This document shows positions 17,423 to 25,600 of a stretch of 64,000 nt of DNA, one piece after another. The notes beneath the pieces are model-generated. The model was not told where the DNA came from and ran no database searches. It was given only the letters and a program-made list of their open reading frames with translations. The position numbers and the translations under genes were made by a program. Origin of the DNA: an uncultured Bacteroidales bacterium (GTDB lineage: Bacteria > Bacteroidota > Bacteroidia > Bacteroidales > Bacteroidaceae); contig CALKIW010000039.1 in the NCBI GenBank assembly GCA_937995875.1, forward strand, positions 9,318 to 73,317. The letters are read 5' to 3'. Every line of letters begins with the position of its first letter. Positions within the stretch are counted from its first letter, which is position 1.

Positions 17423-17439
17423 GTCATTTAGAGTTTGCC

Positions 17440-17448
17440 GCAAAGGTA
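17440..17448 (-). promoter_or_regulatory. -7 box of the minus-strand HTH pair
   Basis: On the minus strand TACCTTTGC, matching TAnnTTTG, just upstream of the ATG at 17422. Confidence 0.6.
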
Positions 17449-17540
17449 ACGAAACGGCATACAAGACGTATCGTTTTCCGCTGAAAGGCTGCCTGTTGCG
17501 CCGTTTGACCGGGTTACGGAGCCATCTTCCGCAAAAATCT

Positions 17541-17555
17541 TACGTGAGTCACGTA
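17541..17555. promoter_or_regulatory. Palindromic operator upstream of the excision operon, candidate RteC site
   Basis: TACGTGA-G-TCACGTA is a perfect inverted repeat with 7-base half-sites. It lies 69 bases upstream of the first gene of the excision operon. In CTnDOT, RteC activates this operon by binding inverted half-sites upstream of its promoter; this palindrome is the obvious candidate, although I am inferring identity from position and symmetry. TTG/TTTG and AATTTTG words follow at 17561-17595 but no ideal promoter spacing is seen. Confidence 0.6.
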
Positions 17556-17623
17556 GTGAGTTGTTAAAGCCCCTTTTGTTTATTGCCGAATTTTGTCGCA
17601 GAAACAAAAAGAAAGGACTGAAC

Positions 17624-17986
17624 ATGAAAGTGATAACAATGGAAAGTTCCGCCTACAAGGAGATGATGGCGCAGATTGCGAACATCGCAGGGTACATCCG
17701 CGAGGCAAGGGACGAGAAGAAACGGAAGCGGGAAACCGAAGACAAGCTGCTTGACACGGCACAGGCGGCGAAGATGCTCAACGTGAGCAAGCGCACCATG
17801 CAGCGTATGCGCACCGACCACCGTATCGAGTATGTGGTGGTACGCGGAAGCTGCCGCTACCGCCTTTCCGAGATACTGCGGCTATTGGAGGACAACACAG
17901 TAAGGAACGAGGAAGGGACAATAGACACCCTGTTCCACAACCACACGCTGCGCACGGGCGGCAAACCAAAAGGAAGGAGGACATAG
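17624..17986 (+). CDS. xis2c: Excision factor Xis2c-like, HTH protein
   Basis: A 120-residue protein from ATG 17624 (MKVITMESSAYKEMM). A helical N-terminus rich in charged residues is followed by the excisionase-type HTH LLDTAQAAKMLNVSKRTMQRMRTDHRIEYVVVRGSCRYRLSEI and a basic C-terminal tail. In CTnDOT the operon xis2c-xis2d-orf3-exc is needed for excision, and Xis2c and Xis2d bend the element ends and also activate the transfer operon. Gene order and size match exactly, which is the basis for the name. The downstream gene starts 3 bases after the stop. Confidence 0.75.
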   Translation: MKVITMESSAYKEMMAQIANIAGYIREARDEKKRKRETEDKLLDTAQAAKMLNVSKRTMQRMRTDHRIEYVVVRGSCRYRLSEILRLLEDNTVRNEEGTIDTLFHNHTLRTGGKPKGRRT

Positions 17987-17989
17987 GTC

Positions 17990-18340
17990 ATGGAACTGCT
18001 CACACGAAACAACTTCGAGGGCTGGATGCAGAAGCTGATGGAACGGCTCGACCGTCAGGACGAACTGCTGCTGGCGATGAAGGCTGAGGGGAAACAGCCC
18101 ACTATCACGGAAAGCATCCGCCTTTTCGACAATCAGGATTTGTGCATGTTGCTCCAGATAAGCAAACGCACCCTCCAACGCTACCGCAGCGTAGGCGCAT
18201 TGCCCTACAAGACGCTGGGCAAGAAGACCTATTACAGCGAGGAGGACGTGCTGACATTCCTTTCCAACCATATCAAGGACTTCAAAAAGGAAGATATAGC
18301 CTTCTACAAGGCTCGTATCCATAATTTCTTTCATAAATAA
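17990..18340 (+). CDS. xis2d: Excision factor Xis2d-like, HTH protein
   Basis: A 116-residue basic protein, second in the excision operon. The N-terminal helix (GWMQKLMERLDRQDELLLAMK) is followed by an excisionase-type HTH and wing, LFDNQDLCMLLQISKRTLQRYRSVGALPYKTLGKKTYYSEEDV, then a C-terminal helix. With Xis2c it should direct IntDOT towards excision by binding near the ends, and should stimulate the mob and tra promoters. The name rests on operon position (before orf3 and exc) and size. It is separated by 3 bases from xis2c and by 20 from orf3. Confidence 0.75.
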   Translation: MELLTRNNFEGWMQKLMERLDRQDELLLAMKAEGKQPTITESIRLFDNQDLCMLLQISKRTLQRYRSVGALPYKTLGKKTYYSEEDVLTFLSNHIKDFKKEDIAFYKARIHNFFHK

Positions 18341-18360
18341 CCCATTAAAACATTTTTCAG

Positions 18361-19932
18361 ATGGCAAAGAAAAAAGACGAAAAGGACGTGCTGGTAGTCC
18401 GTGACGAGAAGACAGGCGAGATCAGCGTGGTAGCCGGGCTGAACGCGGACGGCACACCCAAGCGCACCCCCGCAAAAGCGGAGAACGCGCAGAGTTTCCT
18501 GCAATTCGACCGACATGGCGACGTGCTGGACAACTTCTTCAAGAACTTCTTCCGGCAGTGCAAGGAACCCAGCCGCTTCGGTTTCTACCGCATTGCGGCA
18601 GACCAAGCTGAAAATCTCTTAGAGGTGATGAAGCAACTGCTGAAAGACCCCGAAGCGAACAAGGAGCTGCTCGCCCCTCACAAGGTGGACACCTCCGACT
18701 ATGAGAAGAAGGTGCAGGAAGAGATGGCAGCACAACAGACAGAGAAACAAGAACCTCAAAAACAGGAGAACATGGAACAACGGAAAGAACAGCAACAGGA
18801 CAAATCCGAACAGATGCAGGGCAAACGTGGCTACCAGCCCATCGACGAGAGTAAAATCAACTGGCAGGAGCTGGAGGACAGATGGGGCGTAAAGCGGGAC
18901 AACCTTGAAAAGTCCGGCGACCTTACGAAGATGCTCAACTATGGCAAGTCCGACTTGGTAAAGGTCAAACCGACCTTCGGCGGCGAATCATTCGAGCTGG
19001 ACGCCCGCCTCTCCTTCAAGAAGGACGGTGAGGGAAACATCAGCCTCGTGCCGCACTTCATCCGCAAGGAGCAGAAGCTGGATGAGTACAAGGAACACAA
19101 ATTCTCCGACAATGACCGGAAGAACCTCCGCGAAACGGGCAATCTCGGTAGGGTCGTGGACATTGTGGACAGGGAAACGGGCGAGATCATCCCCTCCTAC
19201 ATCAGCATCGACCGCAAGACGAATGAAATCACGGACATTCCGGCAAGCAGGGTGCGCATCCCGGAGCGCATCGGCAAGACGGAAATCACCACGCAGGAGC
19301 GGGACATGCTCCGCGCCGGACTGCCCGTACGCGACAAGCTCATCGAGCGCAACGACGGCAGAAAGTTCGTCACCACCCTGCAAGTGAACGTGGAGCAGCG
19401 CGGCGTGGAGTTCGTGCCGGGAACCGGCAAGTCGCCCCGTACCGCACAGACACAGGAAACCAAAGGCGACACATCGAAAAGTCAGGCGCAGGGCGGGGAA
19501 AATGCCGCACAGACCAAGAAGGAGCAACGCCGCAACACGTGGACGAACGAGGACGGCAGCATCCGCCCCATCAGCAAATGGAGCGGCGTGAGCTTCACCG
19601 ACCAGCAGAAAGCCGACTATGTGGCGGGTAAAGCCGTGAAGCTGGAGAACGTGACCGACAAGCAGGGCTTCCATGCCACGATGTATATCAAGTTCAACCC
19701 GGAGAAGGGACGCCCGTACCGCTACGACACGAACCCTGACAATGCACAGCAGGTTGCTCCGTCCAACGAGAGCCGCACGCAGGTGGCGGTGAACAACGAT
19801 GGCAAGACCAACGAGGCTACAAAGAATCTGAGAGAGCCGTTGCAGAAAGGTCAGACCAACCCGAAGGACGCCCGCCAGCAACAGCAGCAGGAGAAGCCGC
19901 AGAAGAAAACGGGCAAGGGCATGAAAATGTAA
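18361..19932 (+). CDS. Orf3 of the excision operon (DUF4099/DUF3945)
   Basis: A 523-residue hydrophilic protein. The N-terminal 120 residues (VVRDEKTGEISVVAGLNADG, FLQFDRHGDVLDNFFKNFFRQCKEP) form a conserved block, followed by a Gln/Lys/Glu-rich linker. Then comes the DUF4099-like part beginning ESKINWQELEDRWGVKRDNLEKSGDL, and a DUF3945-like repeat with FSDNDRKNLRETGNLGRVVD and ITTQERDMLRAGLPVRDKLIERNDGR. The tail is low complexity. In CTnDOT the equivalent gene (orf3) lies between xis2d and exc and is not strictly required for excision; its function is unknown. DUF3945 proteins often travel with mobile-element topoisomerases. Confidence 0.8.
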   Translation: MAKKKDEKDVLVVRDEKTGEISVVAGLNADGTPKRTPAKAENAQSFLQFDRHGDVLDNFFKNFFRQCKEPSRFGFYRIAADQAENLLEVMKQLLKDPEANKELLAPHKVDTSDYEKKVQEEMAAQQTEKQEPQKQENMEQRKEQQQDKSEQMQGKRGYQPIDESKINWQELEDRWGVKRDNLEKSGDLTKMLNYGKSDLVKVKPTFGGESFELDARLSFKKDGEGNISLVPHFIRKEQKLDEYKEHKFSDNDRKNLRETGNLGRVVDIVDRETGEIIPSYISIDRKTNEITDIPASRVRIPERIGKTEITTQERDMLRAGLPVRDKLIERNDGRKFVTTLQVNVEQRGVEFVPGTGKSPRTAQTQETKGDTSKSQAQGGENAAQTKKEQRRNTWTNEDGSIRPISKWSGVSFTDQQKADYVAGKAVKLENVTDKQGFHATMYIKFNPEKGRPYRYDTNPDNAQQVAPSNESRTQVAVNNDGKTNEATKNLREPLQKGQTNPKDARQQQQQEKPQKKTGKGMKM

Positions 19933-19992
19933 TCCCGTGTCCGCCACTGAATCCAAAATAAAATCCAAAGTATCAACAAAAAAGAAGAAGAC

Positions 19993-22080
19993 ATGAAGAC
20001 AATCATTGCAGAAAAGCCCTCCGTGGCACGTGAAATCGCCCGCATCGTGGGCGCGACAAAGAGAGAGGAAGGATATTTCGAGGGAGGCGGTTATGCCGTG
20101 ACATGGGCATTCGGACACCTCGTTCAGCTTGCCATGCCCGACGGCTACGGCGTGCGCGGATTTGTCCGTGACAACCTCCCGATTATTCCCGACACATTCA
20201 CGCTCGTCCCCCGTCAGGTCAGGACGGAGAAAGGTTACAAGCCCGACAGCGGCGTGGTGTCGCAGATAAAAGTCATCAAAAGACTGTTCGACACAAGCGA
20301 ACATATCATCGTGGCGACCGATGCCGGACGCGAGGGAGAGCTTATCTTCCGCTACCTCTACCACTATACGGGTTGCACCACTCCTTTCGTGCGCCTGTGG
20401 ATCAGCTCTCTCACCGACAAAGCTATCCGCGAGGGACTGCGGAAACTCGAAGACGGCAGCAAATACGACAACCTCTACCTCGCCGCCAAAGCGCGGAGCG
20501 AATCCGACTGGCTCGTGGGCATCAACGGCACACAGGCGTTATCCATCGCCGCCGGACACGGCACGTATTCCGTGGGGCGGGTGCAGACACCAACGTTGGC
20601 TATGGTATGTGAACGCTACTGGGAGAACCGCCGCTTTACGTCCGAAGCATTCTGGCAGCTCCATATCGCAACGGACGGTTGCGACGGCGAAGTCGTGAAA
20701 TTCTCATCCTCCGAGAAATGGAAAGAGAAAGAACCGGCGATGGAACTATATAATAAGGTAAAGGCGGCAGGTTGCGCCACTGTCACGAAAGCCGAGCGCA
20801 AGGAGAAGACGGAGGAAACTCCCTTGCTCTACGACCTGACCACGCTCCAGAAAGAAGCCAACGCCAAGCACGGCTTCACGGCGGAACAGACGCTTGAAAT
20901 CGCGCAGAAACTCTACGAAAAGAAGTTGATAACCTATCCGAGAACGGGAAGCCGCTACATCCCCGAAGACGTGTTTGCCGAAATTCCCAAACTGCTCGCT
21001 TTCATCGGCACACAGCCCGAATGGAAAGACAAGGTGCGGGCAAAAGCCGCCCCGACACGCCGCAGCGTGGACGACGGCAAGGTGACAGACCACCATGCCC
21101 TGCTCGTCACGGGTGAGAAACCGCTCTTCCTCTCCAAAGAGGACAATACCATCTATCAGATGATTGCCGGGCGCATGGTCGAGGCATTCTCTGAGAAATG
21201 CGTCAAGGATGTGACCACTGTCACGGCGGAATGTGCCGGAGTGGAGTTTACCGTAAAAGGCAGCGTCGTGAAGCAAACCGGATGGCGTGCCGTCTATGGC
21301 GAGGAAAAAGAGGAAATTACCATCCCCGGCTGGCAGGAAGGCGACACGCTGACACCGAAAGGCTCGTCCATTACCGAAGGAAAGACCAAACCCAAGCCGC
21401 TGCATACCGAAGCCACCCTGCTCTCGGCAATGGAAACGGCGGGCAAGGAAATTGAGGACGACGCACTGCGGCAGGCGATGAAGGACTGTGGCATCGGTAC
21501 TCCCGCCACACGCGCCTCCATCATCGAAACGCTTTTCAAGCGCGGTTACATGGAACGCTGCAAGAAGTCGCTTGTTCCCACCGAAAAAGGACTTGCCCTC
21601 AATTCCGTCGTCAAGACGATGCGCATCGCCGATGTTGCCATGACGGGCGAATGGGAAAAGGAGCTGGCGCGTATCGAGCGCGGGGAACTGTCCGACGACA
21701 CCTTCCGCAAGGAGATAGAGGCGTACACACGTGAGATAACCTCCGAACTGATCTCGTGCGACAAGCTCTTCGGCAGCCGTGACTCCGGCTGCGCGTGTCC
21801 CAAGTGTGGCACGGGCAGGATGCGGTTCTACGGCAAGGTGGTACGCTGCGACAACACGGAGTGCGGACTGCCCGTGTTCCGGCTGAAAGCGGGACGCACC
21901 CTGTCCGACGATGAAATCAAAGACCTGCTCACCGAAGGGCATACCAAGCTGCTCAAAGGGTTCAAGAGCAAACAGGGCAAGAGTTTCGATGCTGTTGTCG
22001 CCTTTGACGGGGAATATAACACGACTTTTGTGTTCCCGGAGGCTAAAAAGGACAAGAAATTTTCAGGACGGAAGAAATAG
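19993..22080 (+). CDS. exc: Exc, type IA topoisomerase (topoisomerase III)
   Basis: A 695-residue topoisomerase III. The toprim domain starts at MKTIIAEKPSVAREIARIVGA and carries ATDAGREGELIFRYLY. The active-site tyrosine is Tyr315 in KLITYPRTGSRYIPEDV. A C-terminal zinc ribbon CACPKCGTGRMRFYGKVVRC and CGLP closes the protein. Exc of CTnDOT relaxes DNA and is needed for excision in vivo, though its topoisomerase activity can be dispensable; it also takes part in activating tra transcription. It is the last gene of the excision operon, and the small RNA gene rteR starts within 20 bases of its stop. Chromosomal TopB would look similar, but the location makes the assignment to Exc clear. Confidence 0.92.
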   Translation: MKTIIAEKPSVAREIARIVGATKREEGYFEGGGYAVTWAFGHLVQLAMPDGYGVRGFVRDNLPIIPDTFTLVPRQVRTEKGYKPDSGVVSQIKVIKRLFDTSEHIIVATDAGREGELIFRYLYHYTGCTTPFVRLWISSLTDKAIREGLRKLEDGSKYDNLYLAAKARSESDWLVGINGTQALSIAAGHGTYSVGRVQTPTLAMVCERYWENRRFTSEAFWQLHIATDGCDGEVVKFSSSEKWKEKEPAMELYNKVKAAGCATVTKAERKEKTEETPLLYDLTTLQKEANAKHGFTAEQTLEIAQKLYEKKLITYPRTGSRYIPEDVFAEIPKLLAFIGTQPEWKDKVRAKAAPTRRSVDDGKVTDHHALLVTGEKPLFLSKEDNTIYQMIAGRMVEAFSEKCVKDVTTVTAECAGVEFTVKGSVVKQTGWRAVYGEEKEEITIPGWQEGDTLTPKGSSITEGKTKPKPLHTEATLLSAMETAGKEIEDDALRQAMKDCGIGTPATRASIIETLFKRGYMERCKKSLVPTEKGLALNSVVKTMRIADVAMTGEWEKELARIERGELSDDTFRKEIEAYTREITSELISCDKLFGSRDSGCACPKCGTGRMRFYGKVVRCDNTECGLPVFRLKAGRTLSDDEIKDLLTEGHTKLLKGFKSKQGKSFDAVVAFDGEYNTTFVFPEAKKDKKFSGRKK

Positions 22081-22083
22081 TAT

Positions 22084-22092
22084 TAACTTTGC
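22084..22092 (+). promoter_or_regulatory. -7 box of the rteR small RNA
   Basis: TAACTTTGC sits directly after the exc stop. TTTC at 22061-22064, 19 bases upstream, can serve as -33 element. Together they fit TTTG-N19-TAnnTTTG with one mismatch. Confidence 0.7.
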
Positions 22093-22098
22093 CACTTG

Positions 22099-22187
22099 TT
22101 CAGAGTAATGAATTGTTCTTCGATACCGGATTACACTCATACTTTGGATTTAGTGGTGGCACTCGGAGGGATACCGAGTGCCTTTTT
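22099..22187 (+). ncRNA. rteR: RteR-type small regulatory RNA
   Basis: A Bacteroidetes promoter and a strong terminator bracket about 89 bases without an ORF, directly downstream of exc. The terminator is GGCACTCGG (22158-22166) paired perfectly with CCGAGTGCC (22174-22182), followed by TTTTT. In CTnDOT, RteR is a noncoding RNA of about 90 nucleotides encoded immediately downstream of exc that lowers expression of the tra operon and so limits transfer. Position, size, promoter and terminator all agree. The start site is estimated from the -7 box and may be off by a few bases. Confidence 0.8.
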
Positions 22188-22242
22188 CTTCCTTTTTCCA
22201 ACCGATTATCCCGTTAATTATCAATCCGCTAAATCCAAAGTA

Positions 22243-22695
22243 ATGAACAACAAGAAGAAAAACGAGGGTCAGACCGACTTTTCCTATTACGGTCTGTACC
22301 TGCTGGACTATCTCCGCACGAACAAGTTTGAACAGGCTGACGACACCGCTTTCATACGGGAACGGGCCGACCGTGCCGCCGAAACGTATGAGAGGGCACG
22401 GCTTGAAGGCTATCCCGCCGATGGTGCGCAGGAACTGGCGATGGACACGCTGCTGCGCGGGCTGCATTATTCCCGTTACGCCATCCTCCGCGAAGTCGTG
22501 GAAAACGAGTTTGCCGATGAAGTGCCGGAAGAGAAGCGTGAAGCCTTTGTCCTGAAACTGCTGCCGCTTGTCGGCAACGTGTTCTCCGTCTATGACCTCT
22601 CGGATGACAATTTCGCCCTGTCTTCCGATTACGACCTGCTCTACACGGAGCTGACGGGAGCAACCGTCCTTTACTTAGACGAATATGGCGTTTAA
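22243..22695 (+). CDS. DUF1896 family protein
   Basis: A 150-residue acidic protein from ATG 22243 (MNNKKKNEGQTDFSYYG); a longer in-frame reading from 22096 would overlap the rteR RNA and is rejected. Blocks such as YYGLYLLDYLRTNKFEQADDTAFIRERAD and DGAQELAMDTLLRGLHYSRYAILREVVENEF match the DUF1896 proteins found in Bacteroides conjugative transposons. The function is unknown. It overlaps the start of the giant methylase/helicase gene by 11 bases, indicating translational coupling and suggesting the two products work together. Confidence 0.8.
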   Translation: MNNKKKNEGQTDFSYYGLYLLDYLRTNKFEQADDTAFIRERADRAAETYERARLEGYPADGAQELAMDTLLRGLHYSRYAILREVVENEFADEVPEEKREAFVLKLLPLVGNVFSVYDLSDDNFALSSDYDLLYTELTGATVLYLDEYGV

Positions 22696-25600
22696 CCGCA
22701 AACAGAAACTGCGGGACAACATCGAGGCGATACGGACGGCATTCATCCTTGACAGGGAAAATAGGACAGCGACAACCGAAGAGCGTGCCATACTTCAAAG
22801 GTACTGCGGTTTCGGCGGTCTGAAATGTATCCTCAACCCTGCAAAGGAACTGACGGATGCCGTCCGGTGGGCGAAATCCGACCTCGAACTGTTCGCCCCG
22901 ACGGTGGAGCTGCACAGGCTTATCCGTGAGAACAGCAAGGACGAAACAGAGTACAAGCGGTTTGTGGATTCGCTGAAAGCGTCCGTGCTGACCGCTTTCT
23001 ACACCCCCAAAGAGATAACCGACACCATCGCGGACGTGCTGGCAGATTACAGCGTCCGCCCCGCCCGTATGCTCGAACCGTCGGCAGGTGTCGGCGTGTT
23101 CGTGGATTCCATGCTGCGGCACAGCCCCAATGCGGATGTGATGGCTTTCGAGAAGGATCTGCTCACGGGTACAATCTTGAGGCATCTCTATCCCGACCAG
23201 AAAATGCGCACCTGCGGTTTTGAGAAAATCGAAAGACCGTTCAACAATTATTTCGACTTGGCGGTGTCCAACATTCCGTTCGGTGACATTGCCGTGTTCG
23301 ACGCGGAGTTTCAGCGGAGCGACTCTTTCGGCAGACGCTCCGCCCAGAAAACCATCCACAACTATTTCTTTCTCAAAGGACTGGATGCCGTGCGTGACGG
23401 CGGTATCGTGGCGTTCATCACCTCGCAAGGGGTATTGAATAGCACCAAGACCTCCGTGCGTAACGAGCTGTTCAGTCAGGCCAATCTGGTATCCGCGATA
23501 CGCCTGCCCAACAACCTGTTCACGGACAACGCGGGCACGGAGGTGGGCAGTGACCTGATTGTCCTGCAAAAGAACCTCAGCAAGAAGGAAATGTCGCAGG
23601 ACGAGCGGCTGATGACCGTGATACAGACGGACACGAAAACCGCCCTGACCGACAACGCCTATTTCATCCACCACCCGGAACGCATCGTGCATACGATGGC
23701 GAAACTTGACACAGACCCCTACGGGAAGCCCGCTATGGTTTATCTGCACGAGGGCAAGGCAGCAGGCATCGCCGGGGATTTGCGCCGTATGCTCGACGAG
23801 GATTTCCATTACAGGCTTGCCATGCGCTTGTATTCGGGTTCAATCCGGCAGGCAGGAACGGAAGAAAAAGTTGCCGTTCAAAATAAAGTAGAGCGTCCTG
23901 CCATAAAATTGGAAACAGTATCCTCGGCGCAGACGGTGGAAACTCCGACAGAAAAGCCGCAACCCGCAGATGAAAAGCCGGAGATAGAACCGCGCCCGCA
24001 ATATTCCGCAGGCGTGCAGCTCACCCTGCTTGACCTCTGGGGGATGACGGAAGAGGTCAGCCAACCGAAAACCTCCAAAAAGAAAAAGACGGTGAAAAAG
24101 GCAGTTACGGCAAAGTCCACTCCGCCCAAACCGAAAGTCACGGTTACACCGACAGCTCCAACTGCAAAACCCGCAATGGAGAATAAGGAGGTGAAAGCGG
24201 AGAACACCGCCAAGCCTGCCGACCCGGACGACATCTATGCCACACTGGACTGGGATACCAATCCTCCCATCAACGGTTTCTATGAAATGATGATGGGTTT
24301 GACGCCGGAGCGTAGGAAAGAACTTCGGGAACTGGCAAGGCAGCATAACGAGAAACAAGTGGCGGAAAAGACGGAAGTGAAAGCCGTGCCGGAAACTTCC
24401 CGTGAGCAGCCACGACAGGAGGAAACACAGCCGGAGGCAGTCGCCGCACCTGCCGTTACAGATACCCCATCGGAAGCGGTGGGGACTTTCCTTTTCCCCG
24501 ACATCGAAGCGGAAAAGCCGAAGGAGGAAGTCGTGGACCTTTCTCCGCGTGCCTACCACCGCACGCCGGAGATGCACCTGCGCGAAGGGTCGCTGGTGGC
24601 TGACCGGGGGCGTCATAACATCGGCTACCTGAAAGACATCACGCCATACGGGGCGACATTCCAGCCGCTCGACCTGAAAGGATACCAGAAGGAAAAGGCG
24701 TTGTTGTATGTGTCGCTGCGTGACGCCTACGAGCGTCTGTACCGTTATGAATCGCTCCGGCGCGAGGCAAATGTTCCGTGGCGAGAGCATCTGAATACCT
24801 GTTACGATGAGTTTGTCATGCGCTACGGCAACCTCAACGCCAAGCAGAACGTGAAGTTAGTGATGATGGATGCGGGCGGGCGCGACATCCTTTCGCTGGA
24901 ACGGATGGAAAACGGAAAGTTCGTCAAGGCGGACATCTTCGAGCATCCTGTTTCCTTCGCGGTGGAGAGCCATGCCAACGTAGGCTCTCCCGAAGAAGCC
25001 CTGTCTGCGTCGCTCAACAAATATGGTACGGTCAATCTCGACTATATGCGGGAGATAACCGACAGCACGGCGGAGGATTTGCTCACTGCCCTGCAAGGGC
25101 GCATCTACTACAATCCGCTCGTGACCGGTTACGAAATCAAAGACCGTTTCATCGCCGGAAATGTCATAGAGAAAGCGGAACGCATAGAGGCATGGATGGG
25201 TGACAATCCCGAAAATGAGCGTATGCCGGAGGTGAAGCAGGCGTTGGAGGCTCTGAAAGATGCCGAGCCGCAGCGCATCGCCTTCGAGGATCTGGACTTC
25301 AATTTCGGGGAACGCTGGATTCCGACGGGTGTCTATGCCGCCTACATGAGCCGGCTGTTCGACACGGAGGTGAAAATCGCCTATTCCGCAAGCATGGACG
25401 AGTTTTCGGTGGTGTGCGGCTACCGCACCATGAAAATCACGGACGAGTTTCTGGTGAAGGGGTATTACCGGAACTATGACGGTATGCACCTCCTAAAACA
25501 CGCCCTGCACAACACCTGCCCTGACATGATGAAGTCCATCGGCAAGGACGAGCATGGCAACGACATCAAGATGCGCGACAGCGAGGGAATACAACTCGCC

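Noticed and set aside
18988..20364. Minus-strand ORF of 458 codons across orf3 and exc
   Set aside because: Antisense shadow; it crosses two plus-strand genes with recognised families.
20746..21942. Minus-strand ORF of 398 codons inside exc
   Set aside because: Antisense shadow of the topoisomerase.
22096..22242. Longer start for the DUF1896 gene
   Set aside because: It would translate through the rteR small RNA and its terminator hairpin; ATG 22243 gives the family N-terminus.
22352..23809. Minus-strand ORF of 485 codons across DUF1896 and the methylase-helicase
   Set aside because: Antisense shadow of two overlapping plus-strand genes.
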